Positions 34,068 through 47,406 of a stretch of DNA of 64,000 nucleotides are shown here, one piece after another. The notes beneath the pieces were generated by a model, which saw nothing but the letters and a program-made list of their open reading frames with translations, was not told the DNA's origin and ran no database searches. The stretch lies in contig NZ_RJZE01000002.1 of the NCBI RefSeq assembly GCF_003986935.1, positions 1-64,000 on the forward strand. Reading direction: 5' to 3'. This DNA is from Paraburkholderia kururiensis JCM 10599 = LMG 19447 (GTDB taxonomy: Bacteria > Pseudomonadota > Gammaproteobacteria > Burkholderiales > Burkholderiaceae). The position numbers and the translations under genes are program-made. Positions within the stretch are counted from its first letter, which is position 1, and each line of letters starts with the position of its first letter.

Positions 34068-34877
34068 ATGGCCATTACGATCAAGAACGAACACGACATC
34101 GCGCAGATGCGCGTTGCCTGCCGCCTCGCAAGCGAGGTGCTCGACTACATCACGCCGTTTGTCGCAGCCGGTGCCACCACCGGTGAACTGGACCGCCTGT
34201 GCCACGAGTACATGCTCAATGTCCAGGGCACCGTACCGGCGCCGCTCAACTATCAGCCTCCGGGCTATCCGCCGTACCCGAAGGCGACTTGCATTTCCGT
34301 CAACGACGTGATCTGCCACGGCATCCCCGGCGACAAGACGCTCAAGAACGGCGATGCGCTCAACATCGACATCACCGTGATCAAGAACGGCTATTTCGGC
34401 GACACGAGCCGCATGTTCATCGTCGGCGAAGGGTCCATTCTCGCGAAGCGCCTCGTTCAGGTCACCTACGAGTGCATGTGGCTCGGCATCGACCAGGTAC
34501 GCCCCGGCGGGCATCTGGGCGACATCGGCCACGCGATCCAGCGGCACGCCGAGAACAACGGCTACAGCGTGGTGCGCGAGTACTGCGGCCACGGCATCGG
34601 TACCGTGTTCCACGAAGACCCGCAGGTGCTCCACTACGGTCGCCCGGGCACGGGCATCGAACTTCAGCCGGGCATGATCTTCACCGTGGAGCCGATGATC
34701 AACGCCGGCCGCCGCGACATTCGCACCATGCCCGACCAGTGGACGGTCAAGACCAAGGACCGCAGCCTCTCGGCGCAATGGGAGCACACGGTGCTCGTCA
34801 CGGAAACCGGATACGAGGTGCTGACGGTCTCGGCCGGCACGCCCGCGCGCCCCGACATCGTCGCCGCGGCCGCCTGA
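34068..34877 (+). CDS. map: Methionine aminopeptidase type I
   Basis: It removes the N-terminal Met from new proteins. The 269-residue protein has the dinuclear metal ligands Asp in NIDITVIKNGYFGDTS (two Asp), His in CGHGIGTVFHE, Glu in FTVEPMIN and Glu in SAQWEHTVLVT. The pattern and length are typical of type Ia. I use the ATG at 34068 (MAITIKNE); the frame is open far upstream. It is divergent from rpsB, the well known map/rpsB neighbourhood, and is followed by glnD. Confidence 0.97.
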   Translation: MAITIKNEHDIAQMRVACRLASEVLDYITPFVAAGATTGELDRLCHEYMLNVQGTVPAPLNYQPPGYPPYPKATCISVNDVICHGIPGDKTLKNGDALNIDITVIKNGYFGDTSRMFIVGEGSILAKRLVQVTYECMWLGIDQVRPGGHLGDIGHAIQRHAENNGYSVVREYCGHGIGTVFHEDPQVLHYGRPGTGIELQPGMIFTVEPMINAGRRDIRTMPDQWTVKTKDRSLSAQWEHTVLVTETGYEVLTVSAGTPARPDIVAAAA

Positions 34878-34940
34878 GCGGCCTTTCCGCTCTGCTCCGC
34901 TGTTCCCGGTCCTCCGTCCTCTGTCTCGACACGCCCGCCC

Positions 34941-37514
34941 ATGAGTGTTCCCGCTGTCGCCCTTCCCGATACGTCTTCGCTCAGGACGGACTACAAGGCG
35001 GCCAAAGCCGCCCTGCTCGAGCGGTTCCGCACCGCCACCAACGTCGATGCCCTGATGCGGGCGCTCGCGCGTCTCACCGACGACACGCTGCGCCGCGCCT
35101 GGCAAGCCTGCGAGCTGCCAGACGCGCTGACGCTCGCCGCCGTCGGCGGATTCGGGCGCGGCGAACTCGCACCGCATTCGGACGTCGACATCCTGGTGTT
35201 GCTGCCTGACGACCCGCCGCACGTGGAGGCGCGCATCGAGCGCTTCATCGGCCTTGCCTGGGACCTCGGGCTGGAACTGGGCAGCAGCGTGCGCACGGTG
35301 TCGCAATGCGTCGAGGAAGCCGCGAACGACGTCACGGTGCGCACCTCGCTGCTCGAAGCACGGTTCATCACAGGCAGCGCCGGTCTCTTCGACGACTTCT
35401 CGCACTGCTACCACGCCGGGCTCGACCCGCGCGCGTTCTTCCAGGCGAAGGTGCTGGAAATGCGCCAGCGCCACGCGAAGTTCCAGGACACGCCTTACGC
35501 GCTCGAACCGAACGTGAAGGAAAGCCCGGGTGGCCTGCGCGACCTGCAACTGATCCTCTGGATCACCCAGGCCGCGGGCTTCGGCAGCAGCTGGCGCGAA
35601 CTCGACCAGCGCGGGCTCATCACCGGCCGCGAAGCGCGCGAGCTGCGCCGCAACGAGCGTTTTCTCAAATCGCTGCGCGCCCGGCTGCATGTCGTTTCGG
35701 GACGCCGCCAGGACATTCTCGTATTCGACCTGCAAACGCCCGTGGCCGAGAGTTTCGGCTATCGCGCAAGCGGGGCGAGGCGTGCCAGCGAGCAGCTGAT
35801 GCGCCGCTACTACTGGGCCGCCAAGGCAGTCACGCAGCTCTCGACCATCCTGATCCAGAACATCGAGGCCCAGCTCTTCCCGAAGACGAGCGGCATCACG
35901 CGGGTGCTCTCGGACCACTTCGTCGAAAAGCAGGGCATGCTCGAAATTGCCAGCGACGACGTGTTCCAGCGCGAACCGCATGCCATCCTCGAAGCTTTCC
36001 TGCTCTACGAGAAGACGCCGGGCGTGAAAGGCCTGTCGGCACGCACGCTGCGCGCGCTCTACAACGCACGCGACGCGATGGACCAGCACTGGCGCCGGGA
36101 CCCCGAAAACCGGCGCATCTTCATGGAAATCCTGAAGGCGCCCGAGGGCATTACGCACGCCATGCGTCTCATGAACCAGACGAGCGTGCTGGGCCGCTAT
36201 CTGCTGAACTTCCGGCGCATCGTCGGCCAGATGCAGCACGACCTGTATCACGTCTACACAGTCGATCAACACATCCTGATGGTGCTGCGCAACCTGCGCC
36301 GCTTCGCCGTGCCGGAACACGCGCACGAGTATCCGTTCTGCAGCCAGTTGATCGCCAACTTCGAGCGGCCCTGGGTGCTCTACGTGGCAGCGCTCTTTCA
36401 CGACATCGCAAAGGGCCGCGGCGGCGATCACTCCACGCTCGGCATGGCCGACGCGCGGCGTTTCTGCCGGGAACACGGCATCGAAGGCGACGACGCAGCG
36501 CTCGTGGTCTGGCTCGTACAGCACCACCTCACGATGAGCCATGTCGCGCAGAAGCAGGACACGAGCGACCCGGAGGTGATCCGGCGCTTCGCGGAGCTGG
36601 TCGGCACCGAGCGCCGGCTCACGGCGCTTTACCTGCTGACCGTGGCCGATATCCGCGGCACGAGCCCGAAGGTATGGAACAACTGGAAGGGCAAGCTGCT
36701 CGAGGACCTGTATCGCGCAACACTGGCCGTGCTGGGCGGCGCCCGCCCGGACGCGCACTCGGAGCTCAAGTCGCGCCAGGAAGAGGCGCTCGCGCTGCTG
36801 CGGCTCGAAACCGTGCCCGAGCACGCGCATCGTGCGCTCTGGGATCAGCTCGACGTGGGCTACTTCCTGCGCCACGACGCAGCCGACATCGCGTGGCAAA
36901 CGCGTGTGCTGTATCGCCATGTGCAGGCGGAGGCGCCCGTGGTGCGCGCGCGCCCGTCGCCGATCGGCGAGGCGTTGCAGGTGCTCGTCTACCTGAAGGA
37001 CCGCCCTGACCTCTTCGCCGGCATCTGCGCGTATTTCGACCGCAACGGCCTCTCGGTGCTCGACGCGCGCGTGAGCACCACGAAACACGGCTACGCGCTC
37101 GACAACTTTCTCGTCGCATACACCGAAGGCGACGTCCACTATCGCGACATCGCGAACCTCGTGGAGCAGGAGCTGACGGCGCGGCTGGCCGCTCCCGGCA
37201 CGCTGCTGCCCGAGCCGTCGAAGGGGCGCCTGTCGCGCCTGTCGCGCACCTTCCCCATTACGCCGCGCGTCGACCTGCGGGCCGACGAGCGCGGTCAGTA
37301 CTACATCCTTTCCGTGTCGGCCAACGACCGGCCGGGCCTTCTCTATTCGATCGCGCGCGTGCTGGCCGAGCACCGGGTCGGCGTCCATGCGGCGCGGATC
37401 AACACGCTCGGCGAACGCGTCGAAGACGTGTTTCTGCTGGACGGACACGGGCTGTCCGACAACCGGCTCCAGATTCAAGTCGAAACCGAGCTGCTGCGCG
37501 CGATCGCAGTCTGA
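34941..37514 (+). CDS. glnD: Bifunctional uridylyltransferase/uridylyl-removing enzyme GlnD
   Basis: GlnD senses glutamine and adds or removes UMP on the PII proteins, controlling nitrogen metabolism. The 857-residue protein has the nucleotidyltransferase motif [20 protein letters not shown] (about 69-88), the HD domain with [14 protein letters not shown] in the middle, and two ACT domains at the C-terminus ([35 protein letters not shown]). Length is close to the E. coli enzyme (890). It starts 63 bp after map. Confidence 0.97.
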   Translation: MSVPAVALPDTSSLRTDYKAAKAALLERFRTATNVDALMRALARLTDDTLRRAWQACELPDALTLAAVGGFGRGELAPHSDVDILVLLPDDPPHVEARIERFIGLAWDLGLELGSSVRTVSQCVEEAANDVTVRTSLLEARFITGSAGLFDDFSHCYHAGLDPRAFFQAKVLEMRQRHAKFQDTPYALEPNVKESPGGLRDLQLILWITQAAGFGSSWRELDQRGLITGREARELRRNERFLKSLRARLHVVSGRRQDILVFDLQTPVAESFGYRASGARRASEQLMRRYYWAAKAVTQLSTILIQNIEAQLFPKTSGITRVLSDHFVEKQGMLEIASDDVFQREPHAILEAFLLYEKTPGVKGLSARTLRALYNARDAMDQHWRRDPENRRIFMEILKAPEGITHAMRLMNQTSVLGRYLLNFRRIVGQMQHDLYHVYTVDQHILMVLRNLRRFAVPEHAHEYPFCSQLIANFERPWVLYVAALFHDIAKGRGGDHSTLGMADARRFCREHGIEGDDAALVVWLVQHHLTMSHVAQKQDTSDPEVIRRFAELVGTERRLTALYLLTVADIRGTSPKVWNNWKGKLLEDLYRATLAVLGGARPDAHSELKSRQEEALALLRLETVPEHAHRALWDQLDVGYFLRHDAADIAWQTRVLYRHVQAEAPVVRARPSPIGEALQVLVYLKDRPDLFAGICAYFDRNGLSVLDARVSTTKHGYALDNFLVAYTEGDVHYRDIANLVEQELTARLAAPGTLLPEPSKGRLSRLSRTFPITPRVDLRADERGQYYILSVSANDRPGLLYSIARVLAEHRVGVHAARINTLGERVEDVFLLDGHGLSDNRLQIQVETELLRAIAV

Positions 37515-37522
37515 AAAAATCC

Positions 37523-39397
37523 ATGCGAGTCAAACTGACAGCCAAGCATCCGCGGCCGACGGCGCCCGAGCGCGCCCCCGTTCGTTCCGGTAGCGCAACC
37601 GCGCGCAAACCCAGCCGCCCGGCCACGACGACTCCGTCGGGGGCTGGCGCAGGCGCACCGAAATTTGCCGGCGCAAAACGCGGCGCGGGCACGGCAACCG
37701 GAACGCGTCCTCGATCGGGCTCGAAGCCCGGCGCAGCCGATGCGGGCGTGAAACGGCCTCGGCCGGCCGCAAAGGCTTCGGCGGGGACCGGCGCAAAATG
37801 GGGCGACCGCGCGGGCGATCGCAGGAATGACCGGGGAACGGTTCGATCGGCCGGCGCAGCCGATGCGGCACGCGAGGGTGGACGCAATCGCACAGCCACA
37901 GGGCCGGGCGCACCACGCGCATCGGGGTTTGGGCGCTCCGACGGGAAATTCAAGACTCGTACAGAAGCAGGCGGAGATCGCCCATCGCGGCCCCGCGCGG
38001 GCGCTGCGTCGGATCAGCCGACAGGAGCTGAGCGCCGACGCGCCGAAAAGTCAGGGTTTGGACCAGCCGGCGAACGCAGACCGCGCGGCCCAGCTCGTGA
38101 AGCCGAGGGTGCCTACCGTGCCACGAACCGCAGAGCCGAAGATTCGCGCGGGCCAACGCGCGACGCCGAGGGTGCGCGCCGGGCTGTCCGGCGAACGGAC
38201 GGACCGCGAACCGACGCGGCACGCAGGACGGACGGCGTGCGCGGCTCGGCGGCAACGGACCGCCCTCGCCGCGCGCCCTCTTCAGCGCCTTCATCCTCGC
38301 CCCGGCGCGACGAACCGGCGCGAGGTTTCGGCGGGGGCGGCCGAAGATCGGACACGCCTGCTCGAGACGCCGAATCGCGCACTGGTCGATTCGAGCGCTC
38401 GCCACGCGCCGGCTCCTCGGGCGCAGATCACTCCGGGCGGCCCTATGCGAAGCCCGTGAAAGGCGCGTATCGGGAGGACCGTCGGGACGGTGGCAACCGC
38501 GGCGGCGACCAACGAAGCGACCGCGGCGCGCCCGCGGCAGGCAAGCCTGCCCGTCGACCGTCCACTCGAGCCGAGGCGGCGCCCGCGAAGGCGAAGCCCT
38601 CGTCTCGTCCTGAAGCCGTCCGCTTCCATGAAGACGAGCCGGGCACGCTGCGCCTGTCGAAGCGCATGTCGGAACTCGGCCTGTGTTCGCGGCGGGAAGC
38701 CGACGAGTGGATCGAGAAAGGCTGGGTGCTCGTGGATGGCGTGCTCGTGGATACGCTCGGGGCCAAGGTGCGCCCCGAGCAGCAGATCGAGATCAACCCG
38801 GCGGCGCGCGCAGCCCAGGCGCGCCAGGTAACGATCCTGCTGCACAAACCGGTTGGCTTCGTCTCCGGACAGGCTGAGGACGGCTACCCTCCTGCGGCGA
38901 CGCTCGTCACGCCCGCCAATCACTGGGACGGCGACCGCTCCGGTATCCGCTTTTCGCCTTTGCATCTGCGCACGCTCGCGCCCGCAGGCCGCCTCGACAT
39001 CGATTCGACTGGTCTGCTCGTGCTGACCCAGGACGGCCGCGTCGCAAAGCAATTGATCGGCGAACAGTCCGACGTCGACAAGGAGTACCTCGTGCGCGTG
39101 ACGTACGGCGACTTGAGCACCGACATCGACCAGCACTTCCCGGCGGAAAGCCTCGCGATGCTGCGTCACGGCCTTGCGCTTGACGACGCCCCACTCAAGC
39201 CAGCCATGGTCAGCTGGCAGAACGGCGAACAACTGCGCTTCGTGCTGCGCGAAGGCAAGAAGCGGCAGATTCGCCGCATGTGCGAGCTGGTAGGCCTGAA
39301 GGTGGTGGGCCTCAAACGCGTGCGGATGGGCCGGGTGACGCTGGGCGCGCTGCCGCAAGGCCAATGGCGTTACATGACGCCGGACGAATCGTTCTGA
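37523..39397 (+). CDS. rluF: RluF-like 23S rRNA pseudouridine synthase with long basic N-terminal extension
   Basis: The C-terminal 250 residues are a complete RsuA/RluB-F type synthase: S4 RNA-binding domain (about 375-435, [20 protein letters not shown]), HKPVGFVSG, the catalytic Asp in [15 protein letters not shown] (about residue 491) and [25 protein letters not shown]. The first 370 residues are low complexity, dominated by Arg, Gly, Ala, Pro, Ser and Asp, and probably disordered. E. coli RluF modifies U2604 and has a short basic C-terminal tail, so here the tail has moved to the N-terminus and grown. The exact target is by family. The start ATG is 8 bp after the glnD stop, with few good alternatives. 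Confidence 0.88.
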   Translation: MRVKLTAKHPRPTAPERAPVRSGSATARKPSRPATTTPSGAGAGAPKFAGAKRGAGTATGTRPRSGSKPGAADAGVKRPRPAAKASAGTGAKWGDRAGDRRNDRGTVRSAGAADAAREGGRNRTATGPGAPRASGFGRSDGKFKTRTEAGGDRPSRPRAGAASDQPTGAERRRAEKSGFGPAGERRPRGPAREAEGAYRATNRRAEDSRGPTRDAEGARRAVRRTDGPRTDAARRTDGVRGSAATDRPRRAPSSAPSSSPRRDEPARGFGGGGRRSDTPARDAESRTGRFERSPRAGSSGADHSGRPYAKPVKGAYREDRRDGGNRGGDQRSDRGAPAAGKPARRPSTRAEAAPAKAKPSSRPEAVRFHEDEPGTLRLSKRMSELGLCSRREADEWIEKGWVLVDGVLVDTLGAKVRPEQQIEINPAARAAQARQVTILLHKPVGFVSGQAEDGYPPAATLVTPANHWDGDRSGIRFSPLHLRTLAPAGRLDIDSTGLLVLTQDGRVAKQLIGEQSDVDKEYLVRVTYGDLSTDIDQHFPAESLAMLRHGLALDDAPLKPAMVSWQNGEQLRFVLREGKKRQIRRMCELVGLKVVGLKRVRMGRVTLGALPQGQWRYMTPDESF

Positions 39398-39457
39398 CCG
39401 TCCCCAAGGCGCGCAGCAGGCAACTCGCCCTGCTGCGCGCCGGTCACACCAATCACA

Positions 39458-42373
<2,916 letters not shown>

Positions 42374-43603
42374 TTACTGACTGAAAAGCCGTCGCGTGGC
42401 CGCGGAGCCAGCGGGAATGCCGGCCTGCTCCAGCTTCGCGTAGAGCGTCATCAGCTGCTTTTCAATGGCAAGGAACGCGGCCTCGGGCAGCGGACGGCGC
42501 TGGTCGTCCACCACGCGCCCGCCAATGCGCTCTGCGAGCGACTTCGCGTAGTCGCACATCAGGCGGAACGGCAGGATGTCCTCGTCGGCCACCGGTACGT
42601 CGAGCACCAGCGTGATCATCTGGCCACCCTTGTAGGTGAGGTCGTCGCGCAGGAAGTTGGTGTCGCCGAACTGCAGCATGAACACGGGGCTTTGCTTCGC
42701 GTCGAGCTTCACAAAACGTGTGCCATCGCGCGAAAGCAGCAGGCCGTCTTGGGAAGCGACCGCCTGCACGTAGTTGGCCGACCACGGCGCGCCGTCCGAC
42801 ATCACGTTGATCGAGAGTTGCGCGTCGCACTGTGCAGCGAAGCCATCCAGTTCGCGTGCCATCGATACGGTCTCCATCATGTCGGGAAACTCGGGTGCCG
42901 CGTCGAGCGCATCGGCGAATTGCTGCACGCCCGAAACGAACTCGGAGAACTCCAGTTCGTTGAGCGGCCCGTTGCGGTTGGCAAGCTGCGCTGCTGCGCG
43001 CAGTTCTTCATAGCGCACGCCGTTCTGCAGCAGTTCCCAGGCGCCGTCGCCCTCCGGCTTGCCCTCGATATGCACGGGCTTGCTGCCGGCCCGGCGAAGC
43101 CGCTGCGCAAGCGGAATGATGCGCTCGCCCGGTACGGAGCCCGCAAGCCGGATCGGCACGATGCAGTCGATGCGGCGGTCCACCACGGCCGGCGGCGCAG
43201 CGGAAATAGTCGTGGCGGCGGGCAGCACCGGTTCGGTGCGTTCGTCATCGCTTTCGGCAGACCGCGGTTCGACAAAGCCGCCATTGGGCGACGTGGTCTC
43301 TGCCTGAATATCGGCGGGCGTATCGAGCGGCGCCGCTGCTCCGAAGCCCGGCTCGATCCGCTCTTCCGCTTCGTCGCCCTGGCCGCCCGCCAGCGTGGGC
43401 TCGCGGCGCGTCACCGGCTGCGCGGGCTCGATGAATGGGCTCTGGTTCTCGTGATCTTCGCGGGCCAGCGTTTCCGCCGTCTCGGCCGGCATCGGCCTCG
43501 GCATTCTGCGGCGCACCTTCGCTGCCTGCCAGGCGTTGTACGCCACCACGCCCGCCACCACCACGGCACCCGCGCCGGTCAAACCGAGGGTCAACTCGTC
43601 CAT
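42374..43603 (-). CDS. zipA: ZipA-like cell division protein
   Basis: ZipA tethers FtsZ filaments to the inner membrane at the division site. The 409-residue protein has an N-terminal membrane helix (about residues 5-23) followed by a basic RRRMPRPMP segment, a long acidic Pro-rich linker (about 40-170) and a C-terminal folded domain of about 230 residues with ZipA-like features (DGAPWSANYVQAVASQDGLLLSRDG, QFGDTNFLRDD, ADEDILPFRLMCDYAKSLAERIGGRVVDD). It is 130 bp downstream of smc and upstream of ligA, the gene order usual in betaproteobacteria. Start ATG 43603 chosen because the membrane helix begins there. Confidence 0.82.
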   Translation of the reverse strand: MDELTLGLTGAGAVVVAGVVAYNAWQAAKVRRRMPRPMPAETAETLAREDHENQSPFIEPAQPVTRREPTLAGGQGDEAEERIEPGFGAAAPLDTPADIQAETTSPNGGFVEPRSAESDDERTEPVLPAATTISAAPPAVVDRRIDCIVPIRLAGSVPGERIIPLAQRLRRAGSKPVHIEGKPEGDGAWELLQNGVRYEELRAAAQLANRNGPLNELEFSEFVSGVQQFADALDAAPEFPDMMETVSMARELDGFAAQCDAQLSINVMSDGAPWSANYVQAVASQDGLLLSRDGTRFVKLDAKQSPVFMLQFGDTNFLRDDLTYKGGQMITLVLDVPVADEDILPFRLMCDYAKSLAERIGGRVVDDQRRPLPEAAFLAIEKQLMTLYAKLEQAGIPAGSAATRRLFSQ

Positions 43604-43733
43604 GCATGCTCCATCAGCAATTCTTCTTCGAGCGATGCGCCGCACAAGGCATCGTCTGCGATGCGGCGCCGCGACCGTCCGGCACAGCGCTGCGCCGCCC
43701 GTCCGCCATGCGCGCCGGCGCGGCGCTCGCCAA

Positions 43734-46700
43734 TTAAACGTTATTCTGGGCGAAACCAGCAGCCGTTTCCATGTCGACCGCGACGATACGCGACACGCCC
43801 TGCTCCTGCATCGTCACGCCAATCAACTGCTGCGCCATTTCCATCGCAATCTTGTTGTGCGAGATGAACAGGAACTGCGTCTTGTCCGACATCGCGCGCA
43901 CCAGGTTGGCAAAACGTTCGGTATTCGCGTCGTCGAGCGGCGCGTCCACCTCGTCGAGCAGACAGAACGGTGCCGGATTCAGCTGGAACATCGCGAACAC
44001 GAGCGCCGTGGCCGTGAGCGCTTTCTCGCCGCCCGAGAGCAGATGAATGGTCGAGTTCTTCTTGCCCGGCGGCTGCGCCATCACCTGCACGCCGGCGTCG
44101 AGAATCTCGTCGCCCGTCATCATCAGCCGCGCCTGGCCACCGCCGAAGAGTCGCGGGAAAAGCTCGCCGAAGTGGCGATTCACCTCGTCGAACGTGCCTT
44201 GCAGCAGCGTGCGCGTTTCCTGGTCGATCTTGCGGATCGCGTCTTCGAGCGTTTCGATCGCGCTCGTCAAGTCAGCGGACTGCGCATCGAGGAAGGTCTT
44301 GCGCTCCTTCGCCGAAGCCAGTTCGTCGAGCGCGGCCATGTTGACCGGCCCGAGTGCCGCAATCGCGTTGTTGATGCGCGTCACTTCGCCCTGCAGATAC
44401 GACGGTTTGAGATCCGGCGTGAGCTTGGCTTGCAGCGCAGCTTCGTCCACGCCGGCGGCTTGCAGCTGCTCGACGTACTGCTCGCCGCTCAAACGCGCGG
44501 CCTGCTCTTTCAGCTGCAATTCGGTGATGCGGTCGCGCAGCGGCTGCAGTGCGCGCTCGGCGGTGAGGCGCGTTTCGTCGGCCTGACGCAGCCTGGCCGT
44601 CAGATCGTCGAGCTCCATGCGCGCCAGGCGCAATGCCTCTTCCTTCTGCGAACGAATGTCGAGCGCGTCCTGCAGACCGGTGTGCGCGGTCTGCTCATTG
44701 ATCGTTTCGAGTTCCGCACGGGCGTCCTCGAGCGAAGCTGCCACCCGCTCGCTCTGCTCGTGCGCCACCTGGATGCTGCGCCGAAGCTCGTCGATACGGT
44801 TGGCCATGTTGCGCGCGGCAAAGCGCGCGTCGTTCGCGGCGCGCTCCAGGTCGCGCGCTGCACCACGCGCAGCGGTCAACTCTTCGTCGAGCGCTTCGAA
44901 TGCGAGCTGGTTGTCTTCGTAGCGGGCCTGCAACTCGGCGAGCTCTGCGTCGTGACGCTCGAAATTCGCTTCCGACTCGGCCCGCAGGCCACGCTGCTCT
45001 TCAATCTGTGCAGCGATTTCTTCGCGTTCTTCGCGAATCTGCGTGCTGCGCGCCGTGTAGCGCTCGTGCGCCTGAGTGAGCTTCAGTACATCCAGCTGCA
45101 GCGCGTGCACGCGCTGCGTGGCGCGTTCGGCCTGCGCGCGCACGTCGGCGAGCGCCTGGGCTGCTTGCGTATGCGCTGCTTCGGCGCGGATCGCTGCGGC
45201 CTTCGCCTCGTCGGCGAGCAGCGCCTGAGCGCGCACCTGGCGCGTGAGGTTCTCGATTTCCTGCTGCCGCGCGAGCATACCGGCCTGCTCGGAATCGGCC
45301 GCATAGAGCTGCACGCCCACGCGCGTCACCACGTGACCGGCCTTCACGACGAAGGCGCCGCCCTCGGGCAACTGCGAACGCTGGGCGAGCGCTTGCGCAA
45401 GGTCGTCGGCAACGAACACCTGGCCCAACCAGTCGTTGAGCACCGCACGCAGCCCCGCGTCGTCGATACGCACGAGCGACAGCAGCGGATTCAGCGCCGC
45501 CGTTGCCGCCACCGGCTGACCGGCCACAGGCGGGGAATAGAACGCGAGCTTGGCGGGTGGCGCGTCGGTAGCGAACGCCTTCACCCAGTCGAGATTCGAG
45601 ACTTCGAGCGCCGCCAGCCGCTCGCGCAGCACCGCTTCGAGCGCCGTTTCCCAGCCAGCCTCGACGTGCAGCTTCTTCCACAGGCGCGGCAGGGTGGCGA
45701 GTTCGTGCTTCTCGAGCCACGGCTGGATCTTGCCCTCGGTCTGGACGTTTTCCTGGAGCTGCTTCAACGCCGCAAGACGGGCTTCAAGCTGGTGGATCTG
45801 CGCGCTTTCGGCCTGCACGCGCTCATGGGCGGCGCGGCGCTCGGCGTCGAGACGCGGCACCGTTTCCTGCGCTTCTGCGAGCTGGTCCTGGGCGTCACGC
45901 AGAATTTCCTCGTGCTCGGCGAGTTGCATGCGCAGTTCTTCGAGCTGCGCCTCGTCCGGGGCGTCGAGACCACTTGCCTCGGCCTTCAACCGCTCCTCGC
46001 GCTGCTGAAGCTGTTGCAGCATCTGATCCGCGTTGCGCTGGTGGGCAGCTTCCAGCTTGATAGCCTGCTCGGTTTGCGCGATGCCCGCGCGCTCGTCGTT
46101 GAGCTGCCCCTGGGCGTCACGCCAGCGCGCTTCGAGCGCGGGCAGCGCGTCGTGCTTCGCGGCGGCGTCATCCTCGGCGAGCGTCGCTTTTTCCTCGGCG
46201 ATCGCGAGCTGTTCTTCGGCGTCTTCCAGGTCGCCCTGGGCCTTCTGGGCCTGCGCGAGCCATTGCTCGCGCTGCGCCGTGAGCGCTGCGATCTGCGCCT
46301 GTGCCCGGTTACGCGACTCGACGATGAACTTGATCTCGGCTTCGAGCCGGCTCACCTCGGCGTTGGCTTCGTAGAGCGCGCCCTGTGCGCCCTGCATCGC
46401 GTCGGTCGCGGAGTAATGGGCGACGCGCAGCGTTTCGAGTTGCGCCTCCACTTCGCGCAACTGCGCGGTATGCGCTTCGAGGTCGATCTGCGCCTGCTCG
46501 ATGGCGCGCTGCTGGCGCTGCTGCTCGCTCGCCGCCTCGTTCTTGCGCAACAGCCACAACAGGCGCTGTTTCTCTTCGCCATCGGACTGCAGTTCGCGAA
46601 ACTTCGTGGCCACCACGGCCTGGCCCTCGAGCTTGTCGAGGTTCGTGGTCAGTTCGCGGATGATGTCTTCGACGCGCGTGAGGTTCTCGCGCGTGTCGTG

Positions 46701-47252
46701 CAGCCGGTTTTCCGTCTCGCGGCGGCGCTCCTTGTACTTCGACACGCCCGCGGCCTCTTCGAGGAACACGCGCAGCTCTTCGGGCTTCGCCTCGATGATG
46801 CGCGCGATCATGCCCTGGCCGATGATCGCGTACGCACGCGGCCCGAGACCGGTGCCGAGGAAGATGTCCTGGATGTCGCGGCGGCGCGCCGGCAGGTTGT
46901 TGATGTAGTAGCTCGACGTGCCGTCGCGCGTCAGCACGCGCTTGACGGCGATCTCGGCATACTGGCCCCACTGGCCCGCGGCGCGGCCGTCCGCATTGTC
47001 GAACACGAGTTCGACGCTTGCGCGGCTGCCCGGCTTGCGCGCAGTCGAGCCGTTGAAGATCACGTCCTGCATCGACTCGCCGCGCAGTTCCGAGGCGCGC
47101 GACTCGCCGAGCACCCAGCGCACGGCGTCGATGATGTTGGACTTGCCGCACCCATTGGGACCGACCACGCCGACGAGCTGGCCCGGAACCTGAAAATGCG
47201 TGGGATCGACGAATGACTTGAAGCCAGCGAGTTTTATCGAGGTCAGACGCAC
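43734..47252 (-). CDS. smc: Chromosome segregation protein SMC
   Basis: SMC compacts and organises the chromosome with ScpA/B. The 1172-residue protein has the Walker A GPNGCGKSN (31-39), two long coiled coils around the flexible hinge (about 500-650), and the C-terminal ABC signature LLSGGEKALTA with Walker B FCLLDEVDAPLDDANTERF. Size and architecture are complete. A -10-like TATAAA (47263-47268) lies upstream. Confidence 0.97.
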   Translation of the reverse strand: MRLTSIKLAGFKSFVDPTHFQVPGQLVGVVGPNGCGKSNIIDAVRWVLGESRASELRGESMQDVIFNGSTARKPGSRASVELVFDNADGRAAGQWGQYAEIAVKRVLTRDGTSSYYINNLPARRRDIQDIFLGTGLGPRAYAIIGQGMIARIIEAKPEELRVFLEEAAGVSKYKERRRETENRLHDTRENLTRVEDIIRELTTNLDKLEGQAVVATKFRELQSDGEEKQRLLWLLRKNEAASEQQRQQRAIEQAQIDLEAHTAQLREVEAQLETLRVAHYSATDAMQGAQGALYEANAEVSRLEAEIKFIVESRNRAQAQIAALTAQREQWLAQAQKAQGDLEDAEEQLAIAEEKATLAEDDAAAKHDALPALEARWRDAQGQLNDERAGIAQTEQAIKLEAAHQRNADQMLQQLQQREERLKAEASGLDAPDEAQLEELRMQLAEHEEILRDAQDQLAEAQETVPRLDAERRAAHERVQAESAQIHQLEARLAALKQLQENVQTEGKIQPWLEKHELATLPRLWKKLHVEAGWETALEAVLRERLAALEVSNLDWVKAFATDAPPAKLAFYSPPVAGQPVAATAALNPLLSLVRIDDAGLRAVLNDWLGQVFVADDLAQALAQRSQLPEGGAFVVKAGHVVTRVGVQLYAADSEQAGMLARQQEIENLTRQVRAQALLADEAKAAAIRAEAAHTQAAQALADVRAQAERATQRVHALQLDVLKLTQAHERYTARSTQIREEREEIAAQIEEQRGLRAESEANFERHDAELAELQARYEDNQLAFEALDEELTAARGAARDLERAANDARFAARNMANRIDELRRSIQVAHEQSERVAASLEDARAELETINEQTAHTGLQDALDIRSQKEEALRLARMELDDLTARLRQADETRLTAERALQPLRDRITELQLKEQAARLSGEQYVEQLQAAGVDEAALQAKLTPDLKPSYLQGEVTRINNAIAALGPVNMAALDELASAKERKTFLDAQSADLTSAIETLEDAIRKIDQETRTLLQGTFDEVNRHFGELFPRLFGGGQARLMMTGDEILDAGVQVMAQPPGKKNSTIHLLSGGEKALTATALVFAMFQLNPAPFCLLDEVDAPLDDANTERFANLVRAMSDKTQFLFISHNKIAMEMAQQLIGVTMQEQGVSRIVAVDMETAAGFAQNNV

Positions 47253-47406
47253 GGCGATATCGCTGATTTATAAGGGATTGAAAACTGGATCGCGCCCCGT
47301 GCCGGAACGCGGCGCCGCCGGCGCGGCGCGCGTTTTCCGTTGACGGAGCGCCATACGGATACGCCGCAGGCACGCGAGACAGCGCACCTGCGGCGGGTAG
47401 CGGCAA

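Noticed and set aside
34032..37478. Long minus-strand frame opposite map and glnD
   Set aside because: Antisense shadow of high-GC coding DNA without any family pattern.
43536..47216. Long plus-strand frame opposite smc
   Set aside because: GC-rich antisense shadow; the smc frame has complete motifs.
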